Part shown: positions 47,768-57,989 of the stretch, piece by piece
Numbering within the stretch: the first letter of the stretch is position 1
Layout of the letters: every line of letters starts with the position of its first letter
Source: Streptococcus mitis
GTDB taxonomy: Bacteria; Bacillota; Bacilli; Lactobacillales; Streptococcaceae
NCBI RefSeq assembly: GCF_001579045.1
Contig: NZ_KQ970261.1
Location: 244,264 to 308,263, forward strand
Length of the DNA: 64,000 bases
Direction of reading: 5' to 3'
The notes under the pieces: generated by a model
What the model was told of the DNA's origin: nothing
The model's database searches: none
What the model saw: the letters and a program-made list of their open reading frames with translations, nothing else
Position numbers and translations under genes: made by a program

Positions 47768-48418
47768 TCAGACCAAGTAGAAAGTTAATCTTTCCTTATC
47801 AAAATCGATAGCCAACTCATACTTTCCATCTTCCTTTTGGACAATATAACCTAGGACAACTAAACTGTCCACAAAGATGTCACGGCGTTTCTGCATCAGT
47901 TGATCTTTTTTGAGAAATTTCAACAAAAAAGTCGTCATGTATTTGAGAGCATACTCAGGATTAACATCTCCCAAAATGTCGTAAAGTTCCTGCTGTTTTT
48001 CTGTCAAAGGATACTGATGTTTGACCTTGTAGAAATAATTAGACAAGGTCATTTTTGTTCGCGCAAAGTCCGTCTTTTCAACTAAAATAGCTGCATTGGT
48101 TTGATTGCGCAACTCCGTCTCAAAACTCTGCTCCAACAATGCTTGATAGATCGGACTATCTTCTCTAACAAAAATCTCTTGGTCCAGTTCGAGACTATCA
48201 AGGGACTCAAGCATAGGAAGATTGAGGTAATAACGCTTATTTTCCCGTAGAATCAAGCCAGCCTTTATATACTCTTCCATGAGTTTATCAACTGCTACAT
48301 CTGGAAATTGGGCCTTGATTTCCCGCAGAATCACATCCTCATGCTGGTCCAGATAGCGTATCAATTCTCCAAAAAATGGCTGTCTCGTCAAACGAGAGGG
48401 ATTAAAAATCTGAATCAT
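47768..48418 (-). CDS. DUF1803-family protein
   Basis: Cytoplasmic protein of 216 residues, conserved in streptococci, function unknown. Mostly helical, with winged-helix-like stretches such as DKLMEEYIKAGLILRENKRYY. Its start overlaps the end of the upstream YiiX-like gene by 17 bp, so the two are translationally linked. Confidence 0.8.
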   Translation of the reverse strand: MIQIFNPSRLTRQPFFGELIRYLDQHEDVILREIKAQFPDVAVDKLMEEYIKAGLILRENKRYYLNLPMLESLDSLELDQEIFVREDSPIYQALLEQSFETELRNQTNAAILVEKTDFARTKMTLSNYFYKVKHQYPLTEKQQELYDILGDVNPEYALKYMTTFLLKFLKKDQLMQKRRDIFVDSLVVLGYIVQKEDGKYELAIDFDKERLTFYLV

Positions 48419-48914
48419 GAAGATTCCTTTCTTTACATTCTAACAGAGGTGACGCTGCCAACTGACTGGGATTGGTCCCAGCTTGGTTCAGAGGAACAGG
48501 CAGACCAATCTCCCTATAATATTCCCTCCAAAAATCACTAATCTCCTGCTCACCATCTCCAAATTTCATGGGAATGGTTTCAAAAATCGGGAGAATTTCT
48601 GCCATGTACTGGGAACAGTAAAAACCAGTTCCATCTGGATAGAAAGAAGCATTGTAGGGTGCTCCTAGATGTTTGCAAGCTTTTTCCTTCACAGACTGGA
48701 TATCCATTTTTGGGTAGACATAGAGGTCGTACAAGTTATTTGGCTCAAAGAAGTCTGCTGGTTCCTGACAAACAACACCAACCTGTCCACTAGCGTGGTA
48801 AATCATCCCATCCAAACAAATCGCAGCATGGTTATAGCTGCCTGTGGAAGTCTGGATAGCCTGTCCCATATCTGACTCATCTCTCACAAAAATCAAATCG
48901 CCATTTTCTAACAT
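48402..48914 (-). CDS. YiiX/YebB-like NlpC/P60-superfamily hydrolase
   Basis: Protein of 170 residues with the circularly permuted papain-like fold. It starts GDLIFVRD, has a catalytic His in SYNHAAICLDG and the catalytic Cys in GFYCSQYMAE. No signal peptide, so it acts inside the cell. Related proteins cleave amide or acyl bonds, but the substrate is unknown. It overlaps the DUF1803 gene. Confidence 0.85.
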   Translation of the reverse strand: MLENGDLIFVRDESDMGQAIQTSTGSYNHAAICLDGMIYHASGQVGVVCQEPADFFEPNNLYDLYVYPKMDIQSVKEKACKHLGAPYNASFYPDGTGFYCSQYMAEILPIFETIPMKFGDGEQEISDFWREYYREIGLPVPLNQAGTNPSQLAASPLLECKERNLHDSDF

Positions 48915-48927
48915 ACTTCACTCCTAG

Positions 48928-48955
48928 AAAAAAAGGAGCCGAAACTCCTTTCGAT
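48928..48955 (-). terminator. Terminator between ppaC and the YiiX-like gene
   Basis: Stem AAAGGAG/CTCCTTT (extended GGAG-TTTCGG-CTCC), followed on the minus strand by seven T. Confidence 0.8.
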
Positions 48956-49000
48956 ATAAGGCAAACTAGCCTTTCCGATTTTGAACTGACACCCAAAATC

Positions 49001-49936
49001 TTACGCATTAAAGCTTTCAGTCAATTGAGGTACCACTTGTTTCTTACGTGAAACGGCACCAGCAAGGAAGGCATGATTGTTTTCAAGTTTGAAGTTGAAA
49101 GCCGCTTCGACCTTGCCCATATTGGCACCAAGAGCCAAGATTTCTGAGTTTGAGTTAACGATATCTGTAATCATCAAGACAAAGTCAGAGTAGCCGTTTG
49201 CTTCGTTAGCAGCTTGCATTGCAGCTTCAATTTCTGCTTGACGTTCCAAGACTTCAGAGATGTCAACTGTGTTCACTTGGGCAACACGGACATTATTTCC
49301 GTTCAATTCAAAAGTTTTAGCATCGATGTCAATCAATTCTTCAGCAGATTTGCTAGCCAAGTTTGTACCAGCTTTCAACATAGCCAAACCATACTCTTCC
49401 AAGTTGACACCAGCTAATTCAGCCAATTCAGGAGCAATGACTGTATCTGTTGGGTGTGTTGTTGGGGATTTCAAAAGAAGGGTATCTGAAATCAAACCTG
49501 AAAGCATCAAACCAGCAATCTCTTTAGGCACAGCTACACCATGTTCTTTGAACATACGGTAAACGATTGAAGACGCTGAACCAACTGGCTCCAAACGCAT
49601 GTAAAGTGGACTTGCAGTTTCAAAGTTAGCCACACGGTGGTGGTCTACAACACCATAAACTTCTACTTCAGCGATATCTGATACAGATTGTTGGAATTCA
49701 TTGTGGTCAGTCAAGATAACTTGCTCTGCACCTTCTGCTTTGGCAGAAGTGATGACACGCGGTGCTTCCACACCAAAATAGTTCAAGACAAAGGCTGTTT
49801 CTTCATTTGGAGTTCCAAGGGCAACAGCTTCCGTATCCAAACCGTAAGCTTCTTTTGCAAGGTAGGCAAAGGCTACAGATGACCCGATGGCATCTGAGTC
49901 TGGATTTTGGTGACCAAATACTAGAATCTTAGACAT
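49001..49936 (-). CDS. ppaC: Manganese-dependent inorganic pyrophosphatase
   Basis: Family II pyrophosphatase of 311 residues in the DHH superfamily. It hydrolyses pyrophosphate to drive biosynthesis. The metal-binding motifs are [20 protein letters not shown] and GVVDHHR. The C-terminal DHHA2 part ends [10 protein letters not shown], with the substrate-binding RKK. Complete and of normal length. Confidence 0.97.
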   Translation of the reverse strand: MSKILVFGHQNPDSDAIGSSVAFAYLAKEAYGLDTEAVALGTPNEETAFVLNYFGVEAPRVITSAKAEGAEQVILTDHNEFQQSVSDIAEVEVYGVVDHHRVANFETASPLYMRLEPVGSASSIVYRMFKEHGVAVPKEIAGLMLSGLISDTLLLKSPTTHPTDTVIAPELAELAGVNLEEYGLAMLKAGTNLASKSAEELIDIDAKTFELNGNNVRVAQVNTVDISEVLERQAEIEAAMQAANEANGYSDFVLMITDIVNSNSEILALGANMGKVEAAFNFKLENNHAFLAGAVSRKKQVVPQLTESFNA

Positions 49937-50040
49937 GATAATACCTCATTTTGTTTATTCTCTTTATTGTAGCATTTTTTTCGCTTTTTGACAAAAGTAA
50001 GAGGAGTCAAAGGGCTCCTCACGATTCTTCAAAATAACTG

Positions 50041-50237
50041 ATACTCTTCTAAAATCTCTTCAAACCACGTCAGCTTCGCCTTGCCGTAGGTATGGGTACT
50101 GACTTCGTCAGTTCTATCCACAACCTCAAAACAGTGTTTTGATCTGACTTCGTCAGTCTTATCTACAACCTCAAAGCAGTGCTTTGAGCAACCTACGGCT
50201 AGCTTCCTAATTTGCTCTTTAATTTTCATTGAGTCTA
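50041..50237. repeat. BOX element overlapping the end of the GIY-YIG gene
   Basis: boxA (ACGTCAGCTTCGCCTTGCCGTAG), two boxB units and boxC. The boxC end supplies the last codons and stop of the GIY-YIG gene. One base in boxC (A at 50221, where the other two copies have G) makes the TAA. Confidence 0.88.
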
Positions 50238-50503
50238 AGTAAATTTCTATCTTGATTTTCAGATAAAAATTGCTCCTTCTGTGGCCTCTTCTTACGCTTG
50301 AGAAGAGCTTCTGCTGACATGGCTTCTTCCTTACTGGCAAATCCTTCTGCATAAATAAGTTTCACTGGTAAGCGTGCTCGTGTATATTTGGCTCCCTTCC
50401 CACTATTGTGGACAGCGAGGCGTCTCTTCACATCAGTCGTATATCCTGTATAGTAGGATCCGTCACGGCACTCCAGCACGTACATATAAGCCTTATGATC
50501 CAT
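50219..50503 (-). CDS. GIY-YIG endonuclease-domain protein (UPF0213-like)
   Basis: Protein of 94 residues. The GIY-YIG core is [17 protein letters not shown], with Arg in [10 protein letters not shown] and a conserved Glu in [15 protein letters not shown]. Members of this family are small and found in most bacteria. The role in DNA processing is uncertain. I start it at MDHKAYMYV (50503), overlapping the end of the methylase gene by 11 bp. The C-terminus lies inside a BOX element. Confidence 0.88.
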   Translation of the reverse strand: MDHKAYMYVLECRDGSYYTGYTTDVKRRLAVHNSGKGAKYTRARLPVKLIYAEGFASKEEAMSAEALLKRKKRPQKEQFLSENQDRNLLRLNEN

Positions 50504-51242
50504 AATAAATCTCTTCGAGTTCGGGCGTATAAGAGCCATCATCATTGTGAACAATGAGAGGTGGCAAGACCTTAAAACCGCTTGTTGAGCCATCCTTGAT
50601 AGCTTCAATCAAGAGCATATTGGCTTCCTTTTCCTTTTTTGGATAGACAAATTGCAGACGCTTAGGTGCTAGATTATGTCGTTGCAAGCTGTCCAAGATA
50701 TCTAAAAGTCGATCAGGACGATGAACCATGACCAAACGCCCATTAGATTTGAGAATACTCTGGGCACTACGACAGATTTCCTGCAAATTGGTCGTGATTT
50801 CATGTCGCGCCAAGAGATAATGTTCGCTCTCGTTCAAGTTTGAATGAGGATCCACCTTGAAATAGGGCGGATTACACAAAATCATATCCACCTTACTTCC
50901 CTGTATACGAGAAGGCATATTTTTCAAATCATCACAGATGACCCCCATCTGCTCTTCCAAACCATTCAAACGGACAGAGCGTTCAGCCATATCTGCCAAA
51001 CGCTCCTGAATCTCAACAGCCAAAATCTGTGCCTGAGTACGAGTGCTAGCAAATAGCCCAACTGCTCCATTTCCAGCGCAGAAATCCACTATCAAGCCCT
51101 TTTTAGGAAAACGTGGAAAACGTGACAAGAGAACACTATCCACCGAATAGCTAAAAACCTCTCTATTTTGAATGATTTTAATATCTGTCGAAAAGAGCTG
51201 GTTAATACGCTCTCCTGATTTTAATAATTGTTCTTCTTCCAT
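50493..51242 (-). CDS. TrmN6-like tRNA1(Val) adenine-N6 methyltransferase
   Basis: SAM-dependent methylase of 249 residues. The SAM loop is [15 protein letters not shown], and the catalytic motif is ILCNPPYF (NPPY) typical of N6-adenine methylases. Probably modifies A37 of tRNA-Val. It could be another small RNA methylase of this group. Overlaps the GIY-YIG gene, which commonly follows it in Firmicutes. Confidence 0.9.
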   Translation of the reverse strand: MEEEQLLKSGERINQLFSTDIKIIQNREVFSYSVDSVLLSRFPRFPKKGLIVDFCAGNGAVGLFASTRTQAQILAVEIQERLADMAERSVRLNGLEEQMGVICDDLKNMPSRIQGSKVDMILCNPPYFKVDPHSNLNESEHYLLARHEITTNLQEICRSAQSILKSNGRLVMVHRPDRLLDILDSLQRHNLAPKRLQFVYPKKEKEANMLLIEAIKDGSTSGFKVLPPLIVHNDDGSYTPELEEIYYGS

Positions 51243-51294
51243 AGTCCTATTATAGCAAATTTATATTAACATTACAAAGGGTAGGGGTTTCTAA

Positions 51295-51657
51295 CTAGTG
51301 CTTCTGATTCTTCAAATGTTGAAGGGCCTCCTTGGTCCAAATTGGCATCATTCGTTTAAGAGGCGCAAAGCCGTAGTTAAAACGGTCGCTCGAAAAACGT
51401 CTCCGTCTAGGAAACTGGTGCTTTTCTTCCTCCAAAGTGCGGATAGAAAGACTAGCTTTCCCTGTAAATTCATCTAAATCCACTACCTGAACCTGAACCT
51501 CTTCATCGACTTTCAAGGCTTCATAAATATTTTCAATAAATCCTGTTCGAATCTCTGAAATGTGAATCAGCCCTGTATCACCCGTCTCTAGTTCAACAAA
51601 GGCACCGTAGGGCTGAATCCCTGTAATACGCCCCTTTAGCTTATCACCGATTTTCAT
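51295..51657 (-). CDS. cvfD: S1-domain RNA-binding protein CvfD (YugI/GSP13-like)
   Basis: Protein of 120 residues with one S1 domain, GRITGIQPYGAFVELETGD and GLIHISEIR (about 8-70), plus a basic tail. CvfD in pneumococcus is a post-transcriptional regulator of stress and virulence functions (from literature memory). Start at MKIGDKL (51657), with GAGG 7 nt upstream. Only 1 bp separates it from the previous stop. Confidence 0.85.
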   Translation of the reverse strand: MKIGDKLKGRITGIQPYGAFVELETGDTGLIHISEIRTGFIENIYEALKVDEEVQVQVVDLDEFTGKASLSIRTLEEEKHQFPRRRRFSSDRFNYGFAPLKRMMPIWTKEALQHLKNQKH

Positions 51658-51658
51658 C

Positions 51659-53059
51659 TTAGTCCTCGATTTCAATGGTTTCAATCACAACATCTTCAAC
51701 TGGCTTGTCCATGGCCCCTGTCTCAACAGCAGCAATATCATCCAAGACAGCGTAAGATGCTTCATCAGCTAGCTGACCAAAAACAGTATGACGGCGGTCT
51801 AAGTGAGGAGTTCCACCTTGGTTGGCATAGATTTCCGCAATCGGTTCTGGCCAACCACCACGAGCAATTTCTTTCTTAGAATAAGGCAAATGTTGATTTT
51901 GCACGATAAAGAACTGGCTACCGTTGGTATTTGGACCAGCATTGGCCATAGAAAGGGCACCACGGACATTGTAAAGTTCTTCTGAGAATTCATCCTCAAA
52001 TGATTCGCCGTAGATTGACTCGCCACCCATACCAGTTCCAGTTGGGTCTCCACCTTGAATCATAAAGTCCTTGATAATACGGTGGAAAATGACTCCATCA
52101 TAGTAACCATCTTTTGATAGAGCTACAAAGTTAGCTACTGTTTTAGGAGCATGTTCAGGGAAAAGCTTGATACGCAAGTCTCCGTGATTGGTCTTAATAG
52201 TCGCGATAGGACCTTCTACTGTTTCAATGTCTACTTGTGGGAAATGCAATTCTTTTTCTACCATACCAAATCCTTCTAAGGCATCAAAAATGCCATCTTC
52301 TTCTAATGTTTTTGTAATATAATCTGCTTTTTCTTTGATATTTTCATGAGAAATTCCCATGGCAACGCTGATTCCAGCATAATCAAAGAGTTCCAAGTCG
52401 TTGAGGCCATCTCCAAAAACCATAACGTTGTCTGGTTTCAAGCCAAGGTATTCCACAACCTTTTCCACACCCGTCGCTTTGGAGCCTGAAATCGGCACAA
52501 TATCAGACGAATGTTGATGCCAACGAACCATACGAAGTTTGTCTGAGAGACTGTCAGGCAAGTGCAAGTCATCTCCCTTATCTTCAAAAGTCCACATCTG
52601 ATAGATATCTTCTTTTTCATGGAAATCGGGGTCTACATCTAAATTGGGGTAAATTGGATTAATAGCTTCACTAATCATATCGGTGCGAGTCGACAACTTG
52701 GCATCATGACTCCCAACCAAACCATACTCAATTCCCTCTTGTTTGGCCCAAGAGATATACTCCTCAACATCTGACTTCTCAATCTGATGTTGATAAATAA
52801 CCTGACCTTTTTTATCTTCAATATAAGCCCCATTCAAAGCTACAAAAAAGTCAGGCTTGAGCTCACGAATCTCTGGAACGACACCAAAAATCCCTCGTCC
52901 AGAAGCAATACCTGTCAAAATTCCTTTCTCACGTAATTGCTTAAAAACAGTTGGGATTGAAGTCGGAATAAAACCTGTCTTGGAATTTCGCAAGGTATCA
53001 TCAATATCAAAAAAGACAATCTTGATTTTCTTTGCCTTATATCTTAATTTGGCATCCAT
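51659..53059 (-). CDS. Cof-type HAD phosphatase fused to a cyclophilin peptidyl-prolyl isomerase
   Basis: Fusion protein of 466 residues. The N-terminal part is a Cof/YwpJ-like HAD hydrolase: FFDIDDTL motif, SGSKATGVEKV and GDGLNDLELFDYAG. The C-terminal 200 residues are a cyclophilin, with FHRIIKDFMIQGGDPTGTG and NGSQFFI. The same fusion is known in pneumococcus. What sense the combination makes is unclear. Confidence 0.93.
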   Translation of the reverse strand: MDAKLRYKAKKIKIVFFDIDDTLRNSKTGFIPTSIPTVFKQLREKGILTGIASGRGIFGVVPEIRELKPDFFVALNGAYIEDKKGQVIYQHQIEKSDVEEYISWAKQEGIEYGLVGSHDAKLSTRTDMISEAINPIYPNLDVDPDFHEKEDIYQMWTFEDKGDDLHLPDSLSDKLRMVRWHQHSSDIVPISGSKATGVEKVVEYLGLKPDNVMVFGDGLNDLELFDYAGISVAMGISHENIKEKADYITKTLEEDGIFDALEGFGMVEKELHFPQVDIETVEGPIATIKTNHGDLRIKLFPEHAPKTVANFVALSKDGYYDGVIFHRIIKDFMIQGGDPTGTGMGGESIYGESFEDEFSEELYNVRGALSMANAGPNTNGSQFFIVQNQHLPYSKKEIARGGWPEPIAEIYANQGGTPHLDRRHTVFGQLADEASYAVLDDIAAVETGAMDKPVEDVVIETIEIED

Positions 53060-53147
53060 CTCACTACCTCTTTCAATCTAACTCTTTCCATTATACCATA
53101 AAGTAGCTAAATCCCCTATTTTCAAAAAGTTTCCAGTTTTTATTGTA

Positions 53148-53299
53148 ATACTCTTCAAAAATCTCTTCAAACCACGTCAGAGTCGCCTTACCGTATATAT
53201 GTTACTGACTTCGTCAGTTCTATCCACAACCTCAAAACCGTGTTTTGAGCAACCTACGGCTAGCTTCCTAGTTTGCTCTTTGATTTTCATTGAGTATAA
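53148..53299. repeat. BOX element (boxA, one boxB, boxC)
   Basis: Short BOX copy with a single boxB (CTGACTTCGTCAGTTCT then CTCAAAACCGTGTTTTGAG) and boxC ending TTGATTTTCATTGAGTAT. Located upstream of the Cof-cyclophilin gene and next to the hairpin array. Confidence 0.9.
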
Positions 53300-53339
53300 G
53301 TCTTTGAAGAGAAGAAAATTAATGTTTACGAAAAAATCC

Positions 53340-53680
53340 AACCGAACCCAACTCGCTCTTTCATTTCAAGGCTCGTGAAAAAAGACCCAACCGGGTCTTC
53401 ATTCGCTTTCTTGTTTTCTAGCTCATGAAAAAGAGGTCCCCCGGACCTCAACTCGCTCTCTCATTTCAAGGCTCGTGAAAAAAAAGACCCAACCGGATCT
53501 GAAAAAGAGGTCCACCAGGACCCAACTCACTCTCTCATTTCAAAGCTCGTGAAAAAAAGACCCGTCGGGGTCTTAATTCGCTTTCTTGTTTTCAAGCTCA
53601 TGAAAAAGAGGTCCACCCGGACCCCAACTCGCTCTATCATTTCAAGGCTCGTGAAAAAAAGACCCAACCGGGTCTTTTCT
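53340..53680 (-). repeat. Array of seven terminator-like hairpins downstream of rpsR
   Basis: Two hairpin types alternate: AGACCC-NN-GGGTCT at about 53383, 53485, 53559 and 53660, and AGGTCC-N-GGACCT at about 53434, 53508 and 53610. The linker after the first type is TCGCTTTCTTGTTTTC-AGCTCATG, and after the second CTCGCTCTCTCATTTCAA-GCTCGTG. The repeat period is about 101 bp, with one linker missing near 53500. The array covers most of the gap between rpsR and the BOX. No gene is seen in it. Confidence 0.85.
53656..53680 (-). terminator. Terminator of the rpsF-ssb-rpsR operon
   Basis: Stem AGACCC/GGGTCT followed by seven T on the minus strand, directly after the rpsR stop. First unit of the hairpin array. 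Confidence 0.85.
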
Positions 53681-53920
53681 TTAATCTTCGTTTACGAAAG
53701 GCATCAAAGCCATTACGCGAGCGCGTTTGATAGCTGTTGTTACTTTACGTTGGTTTTTAGCTGAAGTTCCTGTTACACGACGAGGAAGGATTTTCCCACG
53801 TTCTGAAACGAAACGGCTAAGAAGCTCAGTATCTTTGTAATCAACATATTCAATTTTGTTTGCTGCGATGTAATCAACTTTTTTACGGCGTTTGAATCCG
53901 CCACGACGTTGTTGAGCCAT
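53681..53920 (-). CDS. rpsR: 30S ribosomal protein S18
   Basis: Basic ribosomal protein of 79 residues with the family core [22 protein letters not shown] and [11 protein letters not shown]. It binds S6 and 16S rRNA in the platform. No CXXC zinc-type site near the N-terminus, as usual in streptococci. Third gene of the operon. Confidence 0.98.
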   Translation of the reverse strand: MAQQRRGGFKRRKKVDYIAANKIEYVDYKDTELLSRFVSERGKILPRRVTGTSAKNQRKVTTAIKRARVMALMPFVNED

Positions 53921-53951
53921 GTTTTTTCTCCTTTATAATTTTAGTTGTCCA

Positions 53952-54422
53952 TTAGAATGGTAAATCATCATCTGAAATATCCAATGGATTTGTTTCTCCA
54001 AATGGATTTTCATCACGTGAAAAGTCTGGTACTGAATTTGTAGGTGCTGAATAGTTTGCAGTTGGGGCAGAGTAAGCTCCACCTGTATGACCTTCACGCA
54101 CACTACGGCTTTCCAACATTTGGAAATTCTCAGCCACGACCTCTGTCACGTAGACACGTTGTCCTTGCTGGTTATCGTAACTACGAGTCTGGATACGACC
54201 TGTCACCCCGATAAGTGAGCCTTTTTTAGCCCAATTAGCAAGGTTCTCAGCCTGTTGGCGCCACATAACGACATTGATAAAATCAGCCTCACGTTCGCCA
54301 TTTTGACTCTTAAATGTACGGTTTACTGCAAGAGTAAAAGTCGCAACTGCTACATTTGATGGGGTATAACGCAACTCAGCGTCACGTGTCATACGCCCTA
54401 CAAGTACAACATTGTTAATCAT
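53952..54422 (-). CDS. ssb: Single-stranded DNA-binding protein
   Basis: Housekeeping SSB of 156 residues. OB fold with [21 protein letters not shown], then a Ser/Ala/Pro/Thr-rich linker and the conserved acidic tip DDDLPF that contacts partner proteins. It lies between rpsF and rpsR as in most Firmicutes, which marks it as the essential ssbA type and not the competence-induced ssbB. Confidence 0.97.
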   Translation of the reverse strand: MINNVVLVGRMTRDAELRYTPSNVAVATFTLAVNRTFKSQNGEREADFINVVMWRQQAENLANWAKKGSLIGVTGRIQTRSYDNQQGQRVYVTEVVAENFQMLESRSVREGHTGGAYSAPTANYSAPTNSVPDFSRDENPFGETNPLDISDDDLPF

Positions 54423-54433
54423 AGTTTACCTTC

Positions 54434-54724
54434 TTACGCGTCAATTTTGACGATCATGTGACGAAGAATGTCAGCGTTGATTTTTGAAAGACGGTCAAAC
54501 TCTTTAAGAGCTGCATCGTCGTTTGCTTCAACGTTAACGATGTGGTAAAGTCCTTCACGGAAATCTTGGATTTCGTATGCAAGACGACGTTTTTCCCAAG
54601 TTTTTGATTCAACAACAGTTGCACCGTTGTCAGTCAAAATAGAGTCAAAACGTGCTACCAAAGCGTTTTTAGCTTCTTCTTCAATGTTTGGACGAATGAT
54701 ATAAAGAATTTCGTATTTAGCCAT
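54434..54724 (-). CDS. rpsF: 30S ribosomal protein S6
   Basis: Ribosomal protein of 96 residues with the family N-terminus [12 protein letters not shown] and [15 protein letters not shown]. First gene of the rpsF-ssb-rpsR operon. AAAGGAGG precedes the ATG. Confidence 0.98.
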   Translation of the reverse strand: MAKYEILYIIRPNIEEEAKNALVARFDSILTDNGATVVESKTWEKRRLAYEIQDFREGLYHIVNVEANDDAALKEFDRLSKINADILRHMIVKIDA

Positions 54725-54748
54725 TGATATGTTCCTCCTTTTGGTCTA

Positions 54749-54827
54749 ATGACCCCAAGACTTTGCAAGGGGTAAGTGAGGTTCGCTCACAATAAACTAT
54801 TATACTAGAAAAAATTTTTTTACGCAA
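54749..54827 (-). promoter_or_regulatory. rpsF promoter and leader hairpin
   Basis: TTGCGT (54827-54822), a 17-bp spacer and TATAAT (54804-54799) on the minus strand. The leader then contains a hairpin, ACCCC...GGGGT (about 54752-54773). S6:S18 complexes bind such leaders for feedback in many bacteria, but the usual CCG bulge is not obvious here. Confidence 0.65.
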
Positions 54828-54842
54828 GTAAAAACACTAAAA

Positions 54843-54876
54843 TAAAAAAAGAAGATGACGAATCATCTTCTCAAAA
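54843..54876 (-). terminator. Terminator of the giant adhesin gene
   Basis: Perfect stem GAAGATGA/TCATCTTC with a 4-nt loop, then seven T on the minus strand. The same sequence follows the next LPXTG gene at 63246-63276. Confidence 0.9.
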
Positions 54877-55329
54877 ACTATGAGTTTTTAGTCTTCTTTT
54901 TTCTTGCGAGCAAGAAGTCCAAATCCACCTAGGACTCCAAGAAGTCCAAGCGCTGCGAGGCTAGCGTTAGCTTCTGTACCTGTGTTAGGCAATTCTTTTT
55001 GACCATCAACGTATTTAGGTGTTGCTGGTTGGGTGGCTGAATCAGTTGCTACTGATGGTTCAGCTGGTGTTGGAACAGCAGGTTGGCTTGGAGTTGTTGG
55101 TTGTTCCGGTTGCACTGGAGCTACTGGTTGTTCTTGATCGATTGGATTTGTCACTTTCTTATAGTGATGTAAGGTATTTCCTTTAGCATCCGTTGTCGAA
55201 TGACTATATTCATATCCTTCCAACTCTATCGGATTGTGTTTTCCTTCTTTATCTGAAGTAATTCGGTTACCATTTTCATCTAGGTATTCCGTTACAATTT
55301 GAACTGTTGAATCACCATTTTGAGCAATG

Positions 55330-57000
55330 ACTCCTCCACCATTTTGTGATTTAGGTGTTACTGTTACTGGTACGTCGACTGTAATAATACGACCATCCGG
55401 TAATTTTACTTTCACTTTAACCACTGGTTTTACTCCAGGTGTTTCAGTCGTTGGAATTTCTCCTACTTCTACAATTTCCCAACCTTCTGGTAGATCTACT
55501 TTCTTCTTAACATCTTCTTCAGTAATTGGTGTTCCCACTCCTACTACAATAGGCGTTACTTTCGGTGTTACGATTACTGGTACATCTACTTCAATTATCT
55601 CACCAGTTGGAACTTTAATTTTCACTTTAACGCTTGGTTTTACTCCAGCTGGAATTGTTGTTGGGATTTCTCCTACTTCTACAATTTCCCATCCTGGCTC
55701 TTTTGGTAAATCAATATGACCTTTTACATCATCTGGTGTGATTGGAGTTCCTTGTGGTACAACAATTTGTCTTACAGTTGGTGTTACGATTACCGGTACG
55801 TCGACTGTAATCTTACGTCCATCTGGTAATTCAATTTCCACTGAAACAACTGGTTTTGTTCCTGGTGTTGTAGTCGTTGGAATTTCGCCCACTTTTGTTA
55901 CAGTCCATCCTTTTGGCAATTCGATATGTTTCTTAACATCTTCTGACGTTACAGGCGTTCCTACTGAAACTACTACAGGTGTTACTTTCGGCGTTACGAT
56001 TACTGGGATATTCATCGTTACTCGAATTCCATTTGGCAATTCAACTACAACTGGAATACTTGGTCTTTCACCTGGAACATCTGTTGTAGGTTTATCTCCA
56101 ATTGAGATAACTTTTACTCCTTTTGGAATGTGTTTTTCAACATCCTCAGCAGTAATTGGATCACCTTGTTTTTTAACAATATCTTCAATAGGTGTTACAT
56201 TCACTGGGACTTCTACCGTAACTACTTTGTCATTTGGTAATGTAATCGTTACTTTTACTGGATCTTTCTTACCTGGTGTTGTTAAGTCTGGAAGATCTCC
56301 TACCTTAACTGTTGCTCCGTCTGGTACTTTAATTTGTTTTAATACATCCTCTGGAGTCAGTTTATCTTTTGTTACTGGTGTTTCAATTGGAGTGATTGGA
56401 GTTACATTTACTGGAACTTCTACTGTAATTACTTTTCCATTTGGTAATTCCACAGTTACTTTCACTGGATTTTTCTTACCTGGTGTTGTTAAGTCTGGAA
56501 TGTTTTCTACCTTCGTTACCTTGCCACCTTCTGGAATCGTGATTCTCTTAGTGTAATCCTCTGGTGTTAATGGAGTCTTCGTAACCGGAGTTTCAATTTC
56601 CTTCACTGGTGTTACGTTCACTGGGACTTCCACTGTAATTACTTTCCTATTTGGTAATTCTACCGTTACTTTAACTGGATCTTTCTTACCTGGCGTTGTT
56701 AAGTCTGGAATGTTCTCAACATTCGTTACCCTGCCTTCTGCAGGAACTTTAACATATTTAGAAATATCCTCTTTTGTTAAAGGTGTATTCGTCACTGGGG
56801 TTTCGATTGGTTTTGGTTTAGCTTCCACTACTTTAATAGTTGCTGGAACTTCTACTAATACATTACCATTTTTATCTTTTACCACAACTGTAACTGGTTT
56901 ATCCCCTGGAGTTGTTCCATCATATGGAGTTGTTTGTCCTTCTGGAACTTTGTATTCAAACGTTGACCCTTCTGGATAGTCACTTGGTGTGATACTATCT
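55330..57000 (-). repeat. Tandem 60-80-residue modules in the C-terminal half of the giant adhesin
   Basis: Successive units encode a Pro/Thr/Val-rich pattern with conserved TTPG and VEVPV motifs, spaced by about 190-240 bp. They probably form a stalk of Ig-like or Rib-like domains. Nearly identical neighbours near 56200-56700 suggest recent duplication. Confidence 0.75.
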
Positions 57001-57989
57001 TCAGCTTTAGGTTTATCTTTATCTTCAGCGTTTACTGGAGTTAATTGTTCTTTACCTTGAACTACTTTAATCTTCGCAGGTACTTCTACAATTGTATCTC
57101 CATCTGAATCTTTCACGACTACAGTAACATCTTTTTCACCTGGTGTTGTTCCATCATATGGAGTTGTTTGTCCCTCTGGAGTCTTGTATTCAAATGTTGA
57201 TTCTTCTGGATAATCATCCGGTGTAATGCTATCTTGTGGTTTTGGTTTCTTATCATTTTCAGCATTTACAGGGACATATTGTGTCTTAGATTCTACTACT
57301 ACAATTGTCGCTGGAATTTCTGTAATTGGTTGTCCATTCAACTTAGCTACTACCGTTACAGGTTTCTCACCTGGTGTTGTTGTATCTACTGGAGTGTTAT
57401 CTTTATATTCAAATGTTGTTCCAGTTGGGAAATCATTTGGATTAATGTTTTCTTTTGGATCTGGCTGTTTCTTAGCTGGATCTACTGGTACATATTTAGG
57501 ATAACTTTCTACTACTCGTACTGTAGATGGTACTTCAACGATTGTATTTCCTTGTGGGTCAAGCACTTCAACAACCACGTTCTTATCTCCAGTTGTTGTT
57601 ACATCAATTGGACTTGTTTGTCCTTCTGGAATTTTATATCTAAATGTTGATCCTTGTGGATAATCTGTTTTATCGATACTCTTCTCTGGATCTGGTAAAA
57701 CATCATTATTTTCTTTTACAGGTACAATTTGTGGTACACCTTCAACTACTGTAACTGGTACTTTAACAGTTGTCATTTTTTCTTGACCATCTACAGTGTA
57801 TTTAACTGGTACATCAACTTCTGTATCTTCTGTTAAGTCTGGCACTGTTACTGTAGCTGTTTCATCAATAGCAACTGTTGCACCTTGTGGCAATTTACCT
57901 GTAAATGTTCCGTCAGCAATTGCTTTTTTGGCTTGAGCAAGTACTTTTTCTTTTGCTTTGTCTTTATCCCCATTTTTAGGGACAAGAAT

